A stretch of 31,379 nt of DNA from positions 1-31,379 of the forward strand of contig CAZQIC010000046.1 in NCBI GenBank assembly GCA_964593555.1, given 5' to 3'. The stretch is from CAZQIC01 sp964593555. GTDB lineage: Bacteria > Bacteroidota > Bacteroidia > JAFLBG01. Position 1 is the first letter of the stretch. The number at the start of each line of letters is the position of its first letter. The notes under the pieces are model-generated. The model saw only the letters and a list, made by a program, of their open reading frames with translations, made no database searches and was not told the origin of the DNA. Positions 8,050 to 16,768 of this stretch are shown here, piece by piece. The translations under genes were made by a program, and so were the position numbers.

Positions 8050-9063
8050 ATGATTGAGATTTCAGAAACAGATCTTAATACTGAAACCATTGCACTTCTT
8101 CAGAAGTCAACTGAACTTATTTATCCTGCGGACAGCTTACGTTTAAAACAAAAAGAAAGCTTTAATAAAGATTATCTGCACAAAATACTTATAGCCAAAA
8201 AAAACAATGAACCTGTGGCGAGACTGGCTATCTATAATAATCCTTACCTGATTTATAATGATACTCAAGCAGCCTGTATCGGAAACTTTGAGTGTATTAA
8301 CGACATTACTACAGCAAAAAAAATAATTGATACGGCGACACAAATTGTAAAAAGCGAATTAAAATTAAATTTTATCATTGGACCCATGAACGGCTCAACA
8401 TGGGATAATTACCGCTTTAGTTTACATCACAATTCACCAAACTTCTTTTTGGAACCTTACCATCATCTTTATTATAACGTGTTATTTGAAAAATCAGGAT
8501 TTGAACCAATTGCCAAATATATTTCCAGCCTGGACACAGAGGTAATTCACGATACTCCTGAAATATTAAAGCTGAATGAACATTTCGCAGCTCTTGGAGT
8601 TGTTGTTCGTGACATCGATTTAAACAATTATGAAACCGAGCTCGAGAAAGTTTATGCATTATCATCCGAAGCATTTAAAACAAATTTTTTATACAGCCCA
8701 ATCAGCTTATCCTCATTCAAAGAAAAATACCTTGCCATTAAACAGGTAGCAAAACAGGGATTTATTCTGATGGCAGAAGATTCGAATAAAAATTTGATCG
8801 GTTTTATATTCTGCATAGACGATCTGTATGATACAAAACAACGTTCCTTCATTGTGAAAACGATTGCACGTAAAAATGAAAAAAAATGGAGCGGACTTGG
8901 CAGTATATTGGCAAATAAGGTATTTAGAAAGGCTGCGGCAGAAAATTACACTTCGGTAGTACACGCCTTAATGATAGAAAATGCTACCTCCAGAAAACTA
9001 TCAACTAGTTTTGCAGGAGAGATTTATAAGAACTATGCTTTATATGGAAAAGAACTTAGTTAA
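8050..9063 (+). CDS. GNAT-like N-acyltransferase family protein
   Basis: 337 aa, soluble, no signal peptide. The C-terminal half has a GNAT-like arrangement: an FILMAEDSNKNLIGFIF strand pair, then KTIARKNEKKWSGLGSILAN (about residues 274-293), similar to the acyl-CoA pyrophosphate-binding loop R/Q-x-x-G-x-G/A, then a helix and a VVHALMIEN strand. The N-terminal half carries IIGPMNGSTWDNYR and resembles the longer two-lobed GNAT proteins of unknown substrate. It directly follows the kinase gene and lies in the same operon as a BtaA-type enzyme whose product would contain a free amine, making N-acylation or N-acetylation of a lipid head group a reasonable but unproven role. Confidence 0.7.
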   Translation: MIEISETDLNTETIALLQKSTELIYPADSLRLKQKESFNKDYLHKILIAKKNNEPVARLAIYNNPYLIYNDTQAACIGNFECINDITTAKKIIDTATQIVKSELKLNFIIGPMNGSTWDNYRFSLHHNSPNFFLEPYHHLYYNVLFEKSGFEPIAKYISSLDTEVIHDTPEILKLNEHFAALGVVVRDIDLNNYETELEKVYALSSEAFKTNFLYSPISLSSFKEKYLAIKQVAKQGFILMAEDSNKNLIGFIFCIDDLYDTKQRSFIVKTIARKNEKKWSGLGSILANKVFRKAAAENYTSVVHALMIENATSRKLSTSFAGEIYKNYALYGKELS

Positions 9064-9076
9064 ATGAATCGGAAGC

Positions 9077-9107
9077 GTGTCATGCTGAACTAGTTTCAGC
9101 ATCTATC
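9077..9107. repeat. left hairpin of inverted pair flanking GIY-YIG remnant
   Basis: ATGCTGAA (9082-9089), loop CTAGT, TTCAGCAT (9095-9102) form a perfect 8-bp stem. The reverse complement of the right-hand element (9301-9327) has the same layout, CTGAACTtGTTTCAG against CTGAACTaGTTTCAG here, with compensatory changes at the stem base (TGC/GCA against CCC/GGG). The pair brackets the pseudogene at 9123-9294. Confidence 0.8.
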
Positions 9108-9122
9108 TGGGGGAAGAAAACA

Positions 9123-9294
9123 ATGAAACTGACAAATGCATTTGTATACATTATGGCAAATAAAAATCATACAACATTTTAAAACAGCCATCAAAAGAGA
9201 AAAACAACTTAAACAATGGCACAGAGAATGGAAAATAAATCTTATTAGGGAACTCAATCCAAACATGAACGATTTAGCTAAAGATTGGAATTAA
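9123..9294 (+). pseudogene. decayed GIY-YIG (URI-type) endonuclease fragment
   Basis: From the ATG at 9123, frame reads FVYIMANKNHT, the GIY-YIG N-terminal strand, before a stop at 9180-9182. From 9184 in another frame, reading runs TAIKREKQLKQW to a stop at 9292-9294 and includes NLIRELNP and LAKDW, the typical C-terminal end of small GIY-YIG proteins of Bacteroidota. The middle part (including the catalytic Arg region) is deleted, so it is inactive. The intact family is about 80-100 aa. It lies between two inverted hairpins in the gap of the lipid operon, so it probably arrived as an insertion and then decayed. Confidence 0.75.
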
Positions 9295-9300
9295 AACAAA

Positions 9301-9327
9301 AGACCCTGAAACAAGTTCAGGGTGACG
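9301..9327. repeat. right hairpin of inverted pair flanking GIY-YIG remnant
   Basis: ACCCTGAA (9303-9310), loop ACAAG, TTCAGGGT (9316-9323) form a perfect 8-bp stem followed by GACG. Its reverse complement closely matches the left-hand element at 9077-9107. It lies 32 bases upstream of the AMP-ligase start. Confidence 0.8.
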
Positions 9328-9358
9328 GGTAAATATATTAATACAGTTACTGGACAAG

Positions 9359-10882
9359 ATGGATGCTGCTTTTAATATCGTTGATCATTTCTATTATTCG
9401 GCTAAAAAATATCCGAATAAACCTGCCATTGCATATCAGGGAAATTCAATTAGTTTTTCTGAACTGGAAAAGCAGGTCAGTGACACGGCAAATTATTTTC
9501 TTTCGAAAGGAATTCAAAAAGGTGATAGGGTAATGCTATTCGTTCCCATGAGCATGGACCTGTACCGTACTGTTTTGGCGCTTTTCCGGATAGGAGCAGT
9601 TGCCGTTTTTCTTGATGAATGGGTTGGAAAAAAAAGATTGGAAGCCTGTTGTGAAATTGCACAGTGTAAAGCATTCATCGGTATTTTAAAAGCACGTGTG
9701 CTGGGAATATTCTCAAAAGAATTGCGAAAGATTCCCATAAAGCTTGGTACAAATTATTCGACTACAAAAAACAATTTAGCATTTCCTTCCACCAATACAA
9801 CTGATACCGCTCTGATAACTTTTACTACAGGCAGCACAGGAACACCCAAGGCTGCAAAAAGAACACATGGTTTTTTAAATGAACAATTTAATGCGTTGCT
9901 CGAAAAAATAGATCCGCAGCCCAATGATATTGACATGCCCGTTTTACCAATTGTTTTATTGATAAACCTGGGAGTCGGCAATACCTCTGTTATAGCAGAA
10001 TTCAAAGCAAGCAAACCCGATTCGCTCGATCCTCAAAAAATAGTCAAACAACTTTTAACAAACAAAGTCAATCGCATAGTATCCTCTCCCTTCTTCTTAA
10101 AAAAAATCAGCGAACACCTGATCCAAAATAATATCAAACTTCCTCATTTGAAAAAAGCATTTACAGGTGGCGCGCCGGTTTTTCCTAATGAAGCCGCCAT
10201 TTATACAAAAGCACTCCCAGATACTGATGTTCAAATTGTATATGGGTCAACGGAGGCGGAACCGATAAGTTCTATTGAAGCAAAACAGCTTGTTACAACT
10301 CAACAGGGAGAGAATAAAATAGGTTTACTTGTGGGCAAACTTCATCGTACTACCCAGGCAAAAATTATTAAAATTACCAACGACTCTATTGAAGTGACCA
10401 ACGAAACAGAACTAAATGCGTTAGAATTAAAATCAGGAGAAGTGGGTGAAATAATTGTTTCCGGCCCACATGTATTAAAAGAATACTTCAATAATGATGC
10501 TGCCTTAAAGAGAAACAAAATTTTTATCGGCGATATCGTTTGGCACCGTACAGGAGACAGCGGCTATTTTGACATTGAAAACAATTTATTTCTTACGGGC
10601 AGATGCAACTCCTTATTTTACGCAAATGGAAAGCTAATAGCTCCATTTATATATGAAAATTATTTGCAGCAAATTTCAGGAATGGGAACTGTAATGAATA
10701 TTAATAACACAACAACAGTTGTTGCAGAAGCCGACAAATCAAATAAAGAGAAGGTAAAAAACAAAATAAAAAACTCAGGCTTGTTTTTCGAAAAAATAAT
10801 CCTGATCACTAAAATCCCCAGGGACCCAAGACATAATTCAAAAATTGATTACGAAACGCTTCTAAAATCAATTGCCAGATGA
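9359..10882 (+). CDS. OleC-like fatty acid AMP-ligase family protein
   Basis: 507 aa adenylate-forming enzyme. The ATP loop TFTTGSTGTPKAAKRTH is at 154-170, YGSTEAEPIS (A5) at 295-304, HRTGDSGYFD (A7) at 396-405, GR at 414-415, and the catalytic-type C-terminal Lys in DPRHNSKID at 495. The segments VLPIVLLINLGVGNTSVI, STEAEPISSIEAK and DPRHNSKI resemble OleC, which activates beta-hydroxy acids with ATP and closes a beta-lactone during long-chain olefin synthesis. OleA, OleB and OleD are not in the window, so it may instead activate a fatty or hydroxy acid for this operon's product. It follows the repeat-filled gap; its stop overlaps the downstream desaturase ATG (10879-10882). Confidence 0.8.
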   Translation: MDAAFNIVDHFYYSAKKYPNKPAIAYQGNSISFSELEKQVSDTANYFLSKGIQKGDRVMLFVPMSMDLYRTVLALFRIGAVAVFLDEWVGKKRLEACCEIAQCKAFIGILKARVLGIFSKELRKIPIKLGTNYSTTKNNLAFPSTNTTDTALITFTTGSTGTPKAAKRTHGFLNEQFNALLEKIDPQPNDIDMPVLPIVLLINLGVGNTSVIAEFKASKPDSLDPQKIVKQLLTNKVNRIVSSPFFLKKISEHLIQNNIKLPHLKKAFTGGAPVFPNEAAIYTKALPDTDVQIVYGSTEAEPISSIEAKQLVTTQQGENKIGLLVGKLHRTTQAKIIKITNDSIEVTNETELNALELKSGEVGEIIVSGPHVLKEYFNNDAALKRNKIFIGDIVWHRTGDSGYFDIENNLFLTGRCNSLFYANGKLIAPFIYENYLQQISGMGTVMNINNTTTVVAEADKSNKEKVKNKIKNSGLFFEKIILITKIPRDPRHNSKIDYETLLKSIAR

Positions 10883-11934
10883 AATCAGAGAATAATTCTT
10901 TTGCACAATTCATGAATCTAGTCAATGCGGATGTAGCGAAATACCTGGCCAACCAACCTGACGGTAAGTATGCCGACTACCGCTTTTGGGTTAAGGCGAT
11001 TATACTTCTATTATCCTGGATTACTCTTTATCTTTTTGTTATACTTTCAAATCCCGGCCTTACATGGAGCTATATTGCCGCAATATTATGGGGACTAACC
11101 TCAATGCTTATTGTTTTGAATATTGGACATGATGCTGTACACGATTCAGTTTCCTCGGATAAACGAATAAATAAATTACTGGGGTGTACTTTTAATATTG
11201 TTGGCGGCAATTCATATTCCTGGATGCTTCAACACGTACAGTCACATCATCCGCATACAAATGTCAAGGGTAAAGATTTCGATTTTGATCTTGATCCCAT
11301 TTTTAGGTTTTCTCCCCTGCATAAGTGGCGTATGAATTACAGGTGGCAACATATTTACTTTATTTTTATCTATCCGCTCTTTTCACTTATTATAATTTGT
11401 ATTACGGACTTCCGGATCTTATCACAATGCGCTGACAAAAAGTATACCCTCTGGCACCCTTTAAAAGAATGGTTGATCCTTATTGCCAGTAAATTATTAT
11501 ATTTTTCACTTGTATTTATTATTCCAATTTATATTGGTCATTTCTCTTTAACTCACGCGCTAATTGCATTCCTGACAATAAATTTAATTAATGGTCTTCT
11601 TCTTGCGATTCTTTTTATGCCTTCTCATTATTTTAGTGGTTCATTTTTCTATGATGACAATAATTCCACTACACAAATAAACTGGCATGAGCGGCAAATA
11701 CGCTCAACGTTGGATTTTAATATTGGGGGCGATAAAGGAGCGTATACTATTGGTGCAATAAATTTAGGAATTGCTCATCACATATTCCCTAATTTTTGTC
11801 ATATACATTATCCTTCAGTTGCAAATATAATAAGGGCAAGAGCTAAGGAGTTTCAAATTCCATTACAAGAATTATCTTTTCCTCAGGCGCTTAATTCTCA
11901 CTATTTATTATTGAAGCAATTATCCAAACCATAA
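10879..11934 (+). CDS. fatty acid desaturase, DesA/front-end-like
   Basis: 351 aa with several membrane segments. His boxes: HDAVH (84-88), HVQSHH (119-124) and GIAHH (297-301) followed by IFPNFCHIHYP. The third box normally reads (H/Q)xxHH; here the first position is Gly 297, a deviation that may alter iron coordination or substrate handling. It is the last gene of the operon, fused to the AMP ligase by an ATGA overlap, so activation and desaturation of the same acyl group is plausible. It ends 10 bases before the stop of the convergent gene on the other strand, with no obvious terminator hairpin between. The family is certain; regiospecificity is not readable. Confidence 0.88.
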   Translation: MKSENNSFAQFMNLVNADVAKYLANQPDGKYADYRFWVKAIILLLSWITLYLFVILSNPGLTWSYIAAILWGLTSMLIVLNIGHDAVHDSVSSDKRINKLLGCTFNIVGGNSYSWMLQHVQSHHPHTNVKGKDFDFDLDPIFRFSPLHKWRMNYRWQHIYFIFIYPLFSLIIICITDFRILSQCADKKYTLWHPLKEWLILIASKLLYFSLVFIIPIYIGHFSLTHALIAFLTINLINGLLLAILFMPSHYFSGSFFYDDNNSTTQINWHERQIRSTLDFNIGGDKGAYTIGAINLGIAHHIFPNFCHIHYPSVANIIRARAKEFQIPLQELSFPQALNSHYLLLKQLSKP

Positions 11935-11944
11935 TCGGACAAAC

Positions 11945-14212
11945 TTATTTTATAAATAATATTTTCCTTGTTGAGGAAATTTTTCCGTTAGATAATTGAA
12001 TTGAATACATTCCCTCAGCGTTTATTCTGGAGTTTAAACCCAATCTATAGGAACTATTACCATAATGAGCTATAGAAGTTGTAAATATTAATTGCCCATA
12101 CAAATTAAAGCATTGCAGAATAACTGGTTCTTCTCCAAACATTTGCTGCAAACCTTCAAATGTAATTTCATCCTTTGTTATCGTTGGATAAATTAGAACA
12201 CCGTTGCTATTGTTTTCTATTTGAGATAGACACTGATCAACACTTATATTAAATGAATGGTCAATTGTAGCGCAACCAAAACTATTTTTTGTTTTTATGG
12301 TAACAGGCAATACAGTACTTGCACCAGGAGTATAGGTAAAAGAAGTGTCGCCTATAGTTACAGAATTATTCCAGTATACATTAAATATTGATGTATCTAC
12401 ACCATTTACTTCTCTCATGGCAGCTTGTCCTGCACAAATAGTATCATCTGCAGAATACGAAAAAGAAAAAGCACTATACCAATCAGCGGATTCCAATCCA
12501 CCTATTGAAGCCGGATTAGAACGAATCATATTTGTCGCATCAACAGGAACAAGATTCCCGGAAGCGTTCCCTATCAAAGGACTGCCGGCAACAGGGGTTA
12601 AGTTAAAGTTAATTGTATCTGTATACAAATGGTTACCCAATGTAGCATTTGTACCAAATGTATTTCCAATTGTAAAATGATTATGATCCGCTACTATCCC
12701 AGGAAAGTTTACACTATCCAAAGGATATAAGGCGCCATAGTAATCAAACATGCAATTACGTATACTTACGTTTTCGGCACCGGCATTGTTTACATAAAAT
12801 CCTATTCCACGCGCAGTAATTTGCCAAAGCAAAATATGGTTATATACACCATTTGAATTACCCGGCATCCAAAATATTTGCGGATCATTCGGCATTTGCG
12901 AAAGGGCCACATTTACGAGCGCTATATTTTCTGCATATGAATTACCGCCTCCAACTGCGATTTGGGCAGAGAAATCGTATGCCTGCAATCCATAAATAAT
13001 CATGTTACGTGTATCCTCAATAACCTGAGCTACATCAGGATGAACCAGCCCATCAAATCTCATGTGGTTTACAGAACAGTTGACTATTAATTTATTAGTG
13101 CGTATAAAATCTGCTCCCAGGTTTCTCGCAGTAATATTCCTCATGAGTATTGTACTGTTTGGAAATATATTGCTTCTTACATCTGATAAATCTAGGCTTG
13201 TATAAAAACGTATGTCTACATCAGTCATACTGCCCTCTGAGTACGTCCCCGGCCCACTAGCAGAAAGATGGCCTAGCCCTCTACCTTCTACGTCATCAGC
13301 CCAAAAAATATTTCCGTAAGGAGAGCTTCGCATCATAAACACAACACCTGCTTCAGGAATAGCAAAACGTAAGTGACGGAAACAAACACGTTTTTGTTGT
13401 GACCCTGCGCCTTGCATTTGAGTCATGATGACTGATGCTTTTGAAAATCCAGGATGGCCTTCAATGTTCAGCCATCGGTCCTCAGCATATGCATTTCCGA
13501 CATCAGGATATTCATAACTCCCCGGAAATAGCATGATAGTTGATCCTGAAACATTCAGCGCCGAAGCATTACCAATCTCCGTAATGGCTTTGGCGATGGT
13601 TTGCCAAGGAAGTTGAGCGCTCCCATTACCTATTGTGTCGTTTCCATTTGTTGCATCCACATATTTTATCACTCCTGAATTAGCAAGAGTTGAGCCGCTG
13701 TTCGCATACAAGTGCAATGACTGTTCCCCAAGATCTGTTCCTGTCGAATCCTGTAACACTCTGCATTCTCCAGCTGTTTGAGGATAAATAATGGCACGTA
13801 TTTCAGTAATTCCATCCAGAAAATCAGATGCGTTTAATTCTAGCTGGTATTCCCATGTACCAGATGTAGGGTTGTACGTCATTTTATTAGCGCTTACCCA
13901 AGAGCCGCTATCAGCAGAAAATTCTACCCGGTCAATTCCATTGATATGAAAGGCTACTACACCAATTCTCAATTTATTTATAACATCTTGAAATGGTACA
14001 ACATTCCATCGTGCAATCGCTTTCGCGTTATATCCCGGCAATGATGCATTGCCTACTACAGGAGGAGTTATTGTTGCGCCTGTCCAGCCACTACCCGGCA
14101 TTAAATTGTTAATACTATCACATGTAAAATTAAATTGTGAAATATAATTTGTTGGCTGGGCAACTACATTTAATACAATAAAAAACAAGAAATAGATAAT
14201 TTTAGTTTTCAC
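11945..14212 (-). CDS. secreted beta-helix protein with T9SS sorting domain (copy 1)
   Basis: 755 aa if started at the GTG at 14212. That start gives a signal peptide (KTKIIYFLFFIVLNVVAQ) aligning with the one of the next paralogue; the longer frame from 14335 begins with TTG and overlaps the neighbouring gene by 85 bp, so it is unlikely. A conserved N-terminal region (about 20-170) is followed by a right-handed beta-helix start (KYVDATNGNDT then LPWQTIAKAI and LFPGSYEYP), a Cys-containing Ig-like module, and a C-terminal type A T9SS domain ending in GKISSTRKILFIK. It is probably exported to the cell surface or medium by T9SS. Ligand or substrate unknown; beta-helices often bind or cleave polysaccharides, but no lyase active site is recognised. 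Confidence 0.85.
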   Translation of the reverse strand: MKTKIIYFLFFIVLNVVAQPTNYISQFNFTCDSINNLMPGSGWTGATITPPVVGNASLPGYNAKAIARWNVVPFQDVINKLRIGVVAFHINGIDRVEFSADSGSWVSANKMTYNPTSGTWEYQLELNASDFLDGITEIRAIIYPQTAGECRVLQDSTGTDLGEQSLHLYANSGSTLANSGVIKYVDATNGNDTIGNGSAQLPWQTIAKAITEIGNASALNVSGSTIMLFPGSYEYPDVGNAYAEDRWLNIEGHPGFSKASVIMTQMQGAGSQQKRVCFRHLRFAIPEAGVVFMMRSSPYGNIFWADDVEGRGLGHLSASGPGTYSEGSMTDVDIRFYTSLDLSDVRSNIFPNSTILMRNITARNLGADFIRTNKLIVNCSVNHMRFDGLVHPDVAQVIEDTRNMIIYGLQAYDFSAQIAVGGGNSYAENIALVNVALSQMPNDPQIFWMPGNSNGVYNHILLWQITARGIGFYVNNAGAENVSIRNCMFDYYGALYPLDSVNFPGIVADHNHFTIGNTFGTNATLGNHLYTDTINFNLTPVAGSPLIGNASGNLVPVDATNMIRSNPASIGGLESADWYSAFSFSYSADDTICAGQAAMREVNGVDTSIFNVYWNNSVTIGDTSFTYTPGASTVLPVTIKTKNSFGCATIDHSFNISVDQCLSQIENNSNGVLIYPTITKDEITFEGLQQMFGEEPVILQCFNLYGQLIFTTSIAHYGNSSYRLGLNSRINAEGMYSIQLSNGKISSTRKILFIK

Positions 14213-14250
14213 AAAATTATTTTTTGAGACTATAGTTGTATTAAGACAAT

Positions 14251-16530
14251 TTACTCTACAAATAAAATTTTCTTTGTAACAGAAATATCGCCCGATGATA
14301 ATAGCATTGAATACATTCCTGCCGTTGTTAACCAACTATCCGTGGCTAAATTGTATACTGTGCCCGGCTGGTATATTGATTTTGTAAATACCAGCTGACC
14401 ATATAAATTATAACACTGTAATAAAATAACGTTATCACCAAAAACTTCATTTAAACCTTCCAATGTTACATCGCCATAAGTAATTGTCGGATAGGCACGC
14501 ACTGTATTTTCGTTGATTTCATTTTGTGACAAACACTGATCAACGTGAATGTTAAATGAATGGTCAATTGTAGCGCAACCAAAACTATTTTTAGTTTGTA
14601 TGGTTACAGGTAAGACAGTACTTGCACCAGGAGTATAGACAAAAGAAGTGTCGCCTTTTGTTGCAGAGTTATTCCAGTACACATTGAATATTGATGTATC
14701 TACACCATTTACTTCTCTCATGGCAGCTTGTCCTGCACAAATAGTATCATCTGCAGAATACGAAAATGAAAATGCATTATACCAATCAGCGGATTCCAAT
14801 CCCCCAATTGAAGCCGGATTAGAACGTATCATATTTGTCGCATCAACAGGAACAAGATTCCCGGAAGCGTTCCCTATCAAGGGGCTGCCGGCAACAGGGG
14901 TAAAATTCAAGTTTATTGTATCAGTATACACAATCGGACCAGAAGTTACATTTGTTCCAAATGTATTAACCCCGGTAAAATGATTATGATCAGCTATTAT
15001 ACCCGGAAAGGTTGCATTATCCAACGGAAATAAATTCGGATTGCTAATAACATACTCATCAAACATACAATTTCGTATACTTACATTGCTACCGCCGCCT
15101 TGGTTCACATAAAATCCCATTTGGCGCGTGGTTATATGCCAAAGTAAAATATGATTATATACACCATTTGAATTACCCGGCATCCAAAATATTTGAGGGT
15201 CGTCCCATTTTTGTGATAGGACCACATTTACAAGAGCAATGTTTTCAGCATAAGCATTACCACCGCCAATTGCAAGTTGAGCAGAAAAGTCATATGCCTG
15301 TAATCCGTAAACAATCATGTTGCGAGTATCCTGAATCACCTGAATTACGTCAGGGTGAACACCACCATCAAATCTCATGTGATTAACGGAACAATTGACT
15401 ACTAATTTATTAGTGTTTAAAAAATCCCCACCCAGGTTTCTTGCTGTAACATTTCTCACAAGTATTGCATCAGCATGAAATTCACTATTTCGTGTATCAG
15501 AGACATCTATTCCTGTATAAAATCGTATGTGTACATCTGTCATACTTCCTGTCGAACAAGTTCCAGGCCCGCCAGCACAAAGATGACCAAGGCCTCTGGC
15601 TTCTAAATTATCCGCCCAAAACATATTACCATATGGCCCGCTCCGCATAAGGAATGCAACCCCCGTTTCCGGAAGTGCAACCCGCAAGTGACGAAAACAT
15701 ACGCGCTTTTGTAGTGAGCCCGGCCCTAACATTTGGGTCATCACAACTGCTGATTTTGGATACGAAGGATGGCCTTCTATATTTAACCAACGGTCTTCCG
15801 AATATGCAAAATCTACCGCTGGATATTCATAACTACCGGGAAAAAGCCGGATGGTTGCGCCTGAAACATTAAGAGAAGCTGCATTACCTATTGCTGTAAT
15901 TGCTGTTGCTATCGTTTTCCAGGGAAGTGATACGCTCCCATTACCTGTTGTGTCGTTGCCGTTCGTAGCGTCTACATATTTTATAACACCAGTATTAGCA
16001 AGGGTTAAGCCGCTATTCGCATACAGGTGCAATGACTGTTCTCCAAGATCTGTTCCTGAAAAATCATCAAGCACTCTGCATTCTCCGGCTGTTTGTGGAT
16101 ATACCACCGCACGAATTTCCGTAACACCGTCAGTAAAATCTGATGCATCCAATTCTACCTGGTATTCCCAGGTACCGGATGTAGGATTGAACGTCATTTT
16201 ATTTGCACTTACCCATGCACCATTGTCCGCAGAAAATTCCACCCTGTCAATTCCATTTATATGGAAGGCTACAACACCAATTCGTAACTTGTCTGTAACA
16301 TCCTGAAAAGGCACAACATTCCATCTTGCAATTGCTTTAGCATCATATCCATGCAAGGAAGAGTTTCCAACAACCCCGGACGGTGTAGCACCTGTCCAAC
16401 CTGTACCCGGAATTATTTTATACAAACTATCACAGGGGAAATTAAACGAAGAAATATAATTTACCGGCTGAGCAATTGTATTGTTCAGTGAAAAAATCAC
16501 CAAAAGTAAATACCAACAATTTTTTTTCAT
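14251..16530 (-). CDS. secreted beta-helix protein with T9SS sorting domain (copy 2)
   Basis: 759 aa paralogue of the gene 38 bp downstream on the same strand. It has a clear ATG and signal peptide (CWYLLLVIFSLNNTIAQ), the same N-terminal region, the beta-helix entry (KYVDATNGNDT, LPWKTIATAI, LFPGSYEYP), the same NLVPVDATNMIRSNPASIGG segment, an Ig-like module and a C-terminal T9SS domain ending in DISVTKKILFVE. The longer N-terminal half is very similar between the copies, and the sorting domains are more diverged. A T9SS cargo role is well supported; the biological ligand is unknown. The two genes are probably co-transcribed, this one first. Confidence 0.87.
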   Translation of the reverse strand: MKKNCWYLLLVIFSLNNTIAQPVNYISSFNFPCDSLYKIIPGTGWTGATPSGVVGNSSLHGYDAKAIARWNVVPFQDVTDKLRIGVVAFHINGIDRVEFSADNGAWVSANKMTFNPTSGTWEYQVELDASDFTDGVTEIRAVVYPQTAGECRVLDDFSGTDLGEQSLHLYANSGLTLANTGVIKYVDATNGNDTTGNGSVSLPWKTIATAITAIGNAASLNVSGATIRLFPGSYEYPAVDFAYSEDRWLNIEGHPSYPKSAVVMTQMLGPGSLQKRVCFRHLRVALPETGVAFLMRSGPYGNMFWADNLEARGLGHLCAGGPGTCSTGSMTDVHIRFYTGIDVSDTRNSEFHADAILVRNVTARNLGGDFLNTNKLVVNCSVNHMRFDGGVHPDVIQVIQDTRNMIVYGLQAYDFSAQLAIGGGNAYAENIALVNVVLSQKWDDPQIFWMPGNSNGVYNHILLWHITTRQMGFYVNQGGGSNVSIRNCMFDEYVISNPNLFPLDNATFPGIIADHNHFTGVNTFGTNVTSGPIVYTDTINLNFTPVAGSPLIGNASGNLVPVDATNMIRSNPASIGGLESADWYNAFSFSYSADDTICAGQAAMREVNGVDTSIFNVYWNNSATKGDTSFVYTPGASTVLPVTIQTKNSFGCATIDHSFNIHVDQCLSQNEINENTVRAYPTITYGDVTLEGLNEVFGDNVILLQCYNLYGQLVFTKSIYQPGTVYNLATDSWLTTAGMYSMLLSSGDISVTKKILFVE

Positions 16531-16716
16531 ATGTAGGAGGATGTATACTTGTAAAGAGACCTTTTATCAGGGAAATTGTAAAAAAACAATAGCCCTATTA
16601 TTAACTGTCAAGTTCAATAGTTAACCCTATTTCTACAAATAAAATTTCTTTAAATAACTTAAGTATCAAATGATGTCCTTATCAAGTGTAATTTATATTC
16701 CGCTATATGCCAAATA

Positions 16717-16746
16717 ACAAAGCCAGACTTAAAAGTCTGGCTTTGT
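16717..16746 (-). terminator. hairpin downstream of PepSY-like gene
   Basis: ACAAAGCCAGACTT (16717-16730) and AAGTCTGGCTTTGT (16733-16746) form a perfect 14-bp stem with a two-base loop, 22 bases after the stop of the - strand gene at 16769-17281. There is no long U tract beyond the stem, but the 3' arm read on the - strand ends AAGTCTGGCTTTGT followed by TATTTGG. Likely transcription terminator. Confidence 0.7.
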
Positions 16747-16768
16747 ACATATTTTACGAAGTGTTTAA

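Noticed and set aside
12345..12680. Open + strand frame within the first T9SS gene
   Set aside because: A matching frame at 14648-14983 in the paralogue is explained by the conserved coding sequence on the other strand; no start context or family resemblance.
14213..14335. Upstream extension of the first T9SS gene to 14335
   Set aside because: It begins with TTG, overlaps the neighbouring gene by 85 bp and puts a non-signal sequence before the signal peptide.
15851..16306. 151-codon + strand frame opposite the second T9SS gene
   Set aside because: Antisense to a well-supported coding region; the protein has no recognisable feature.
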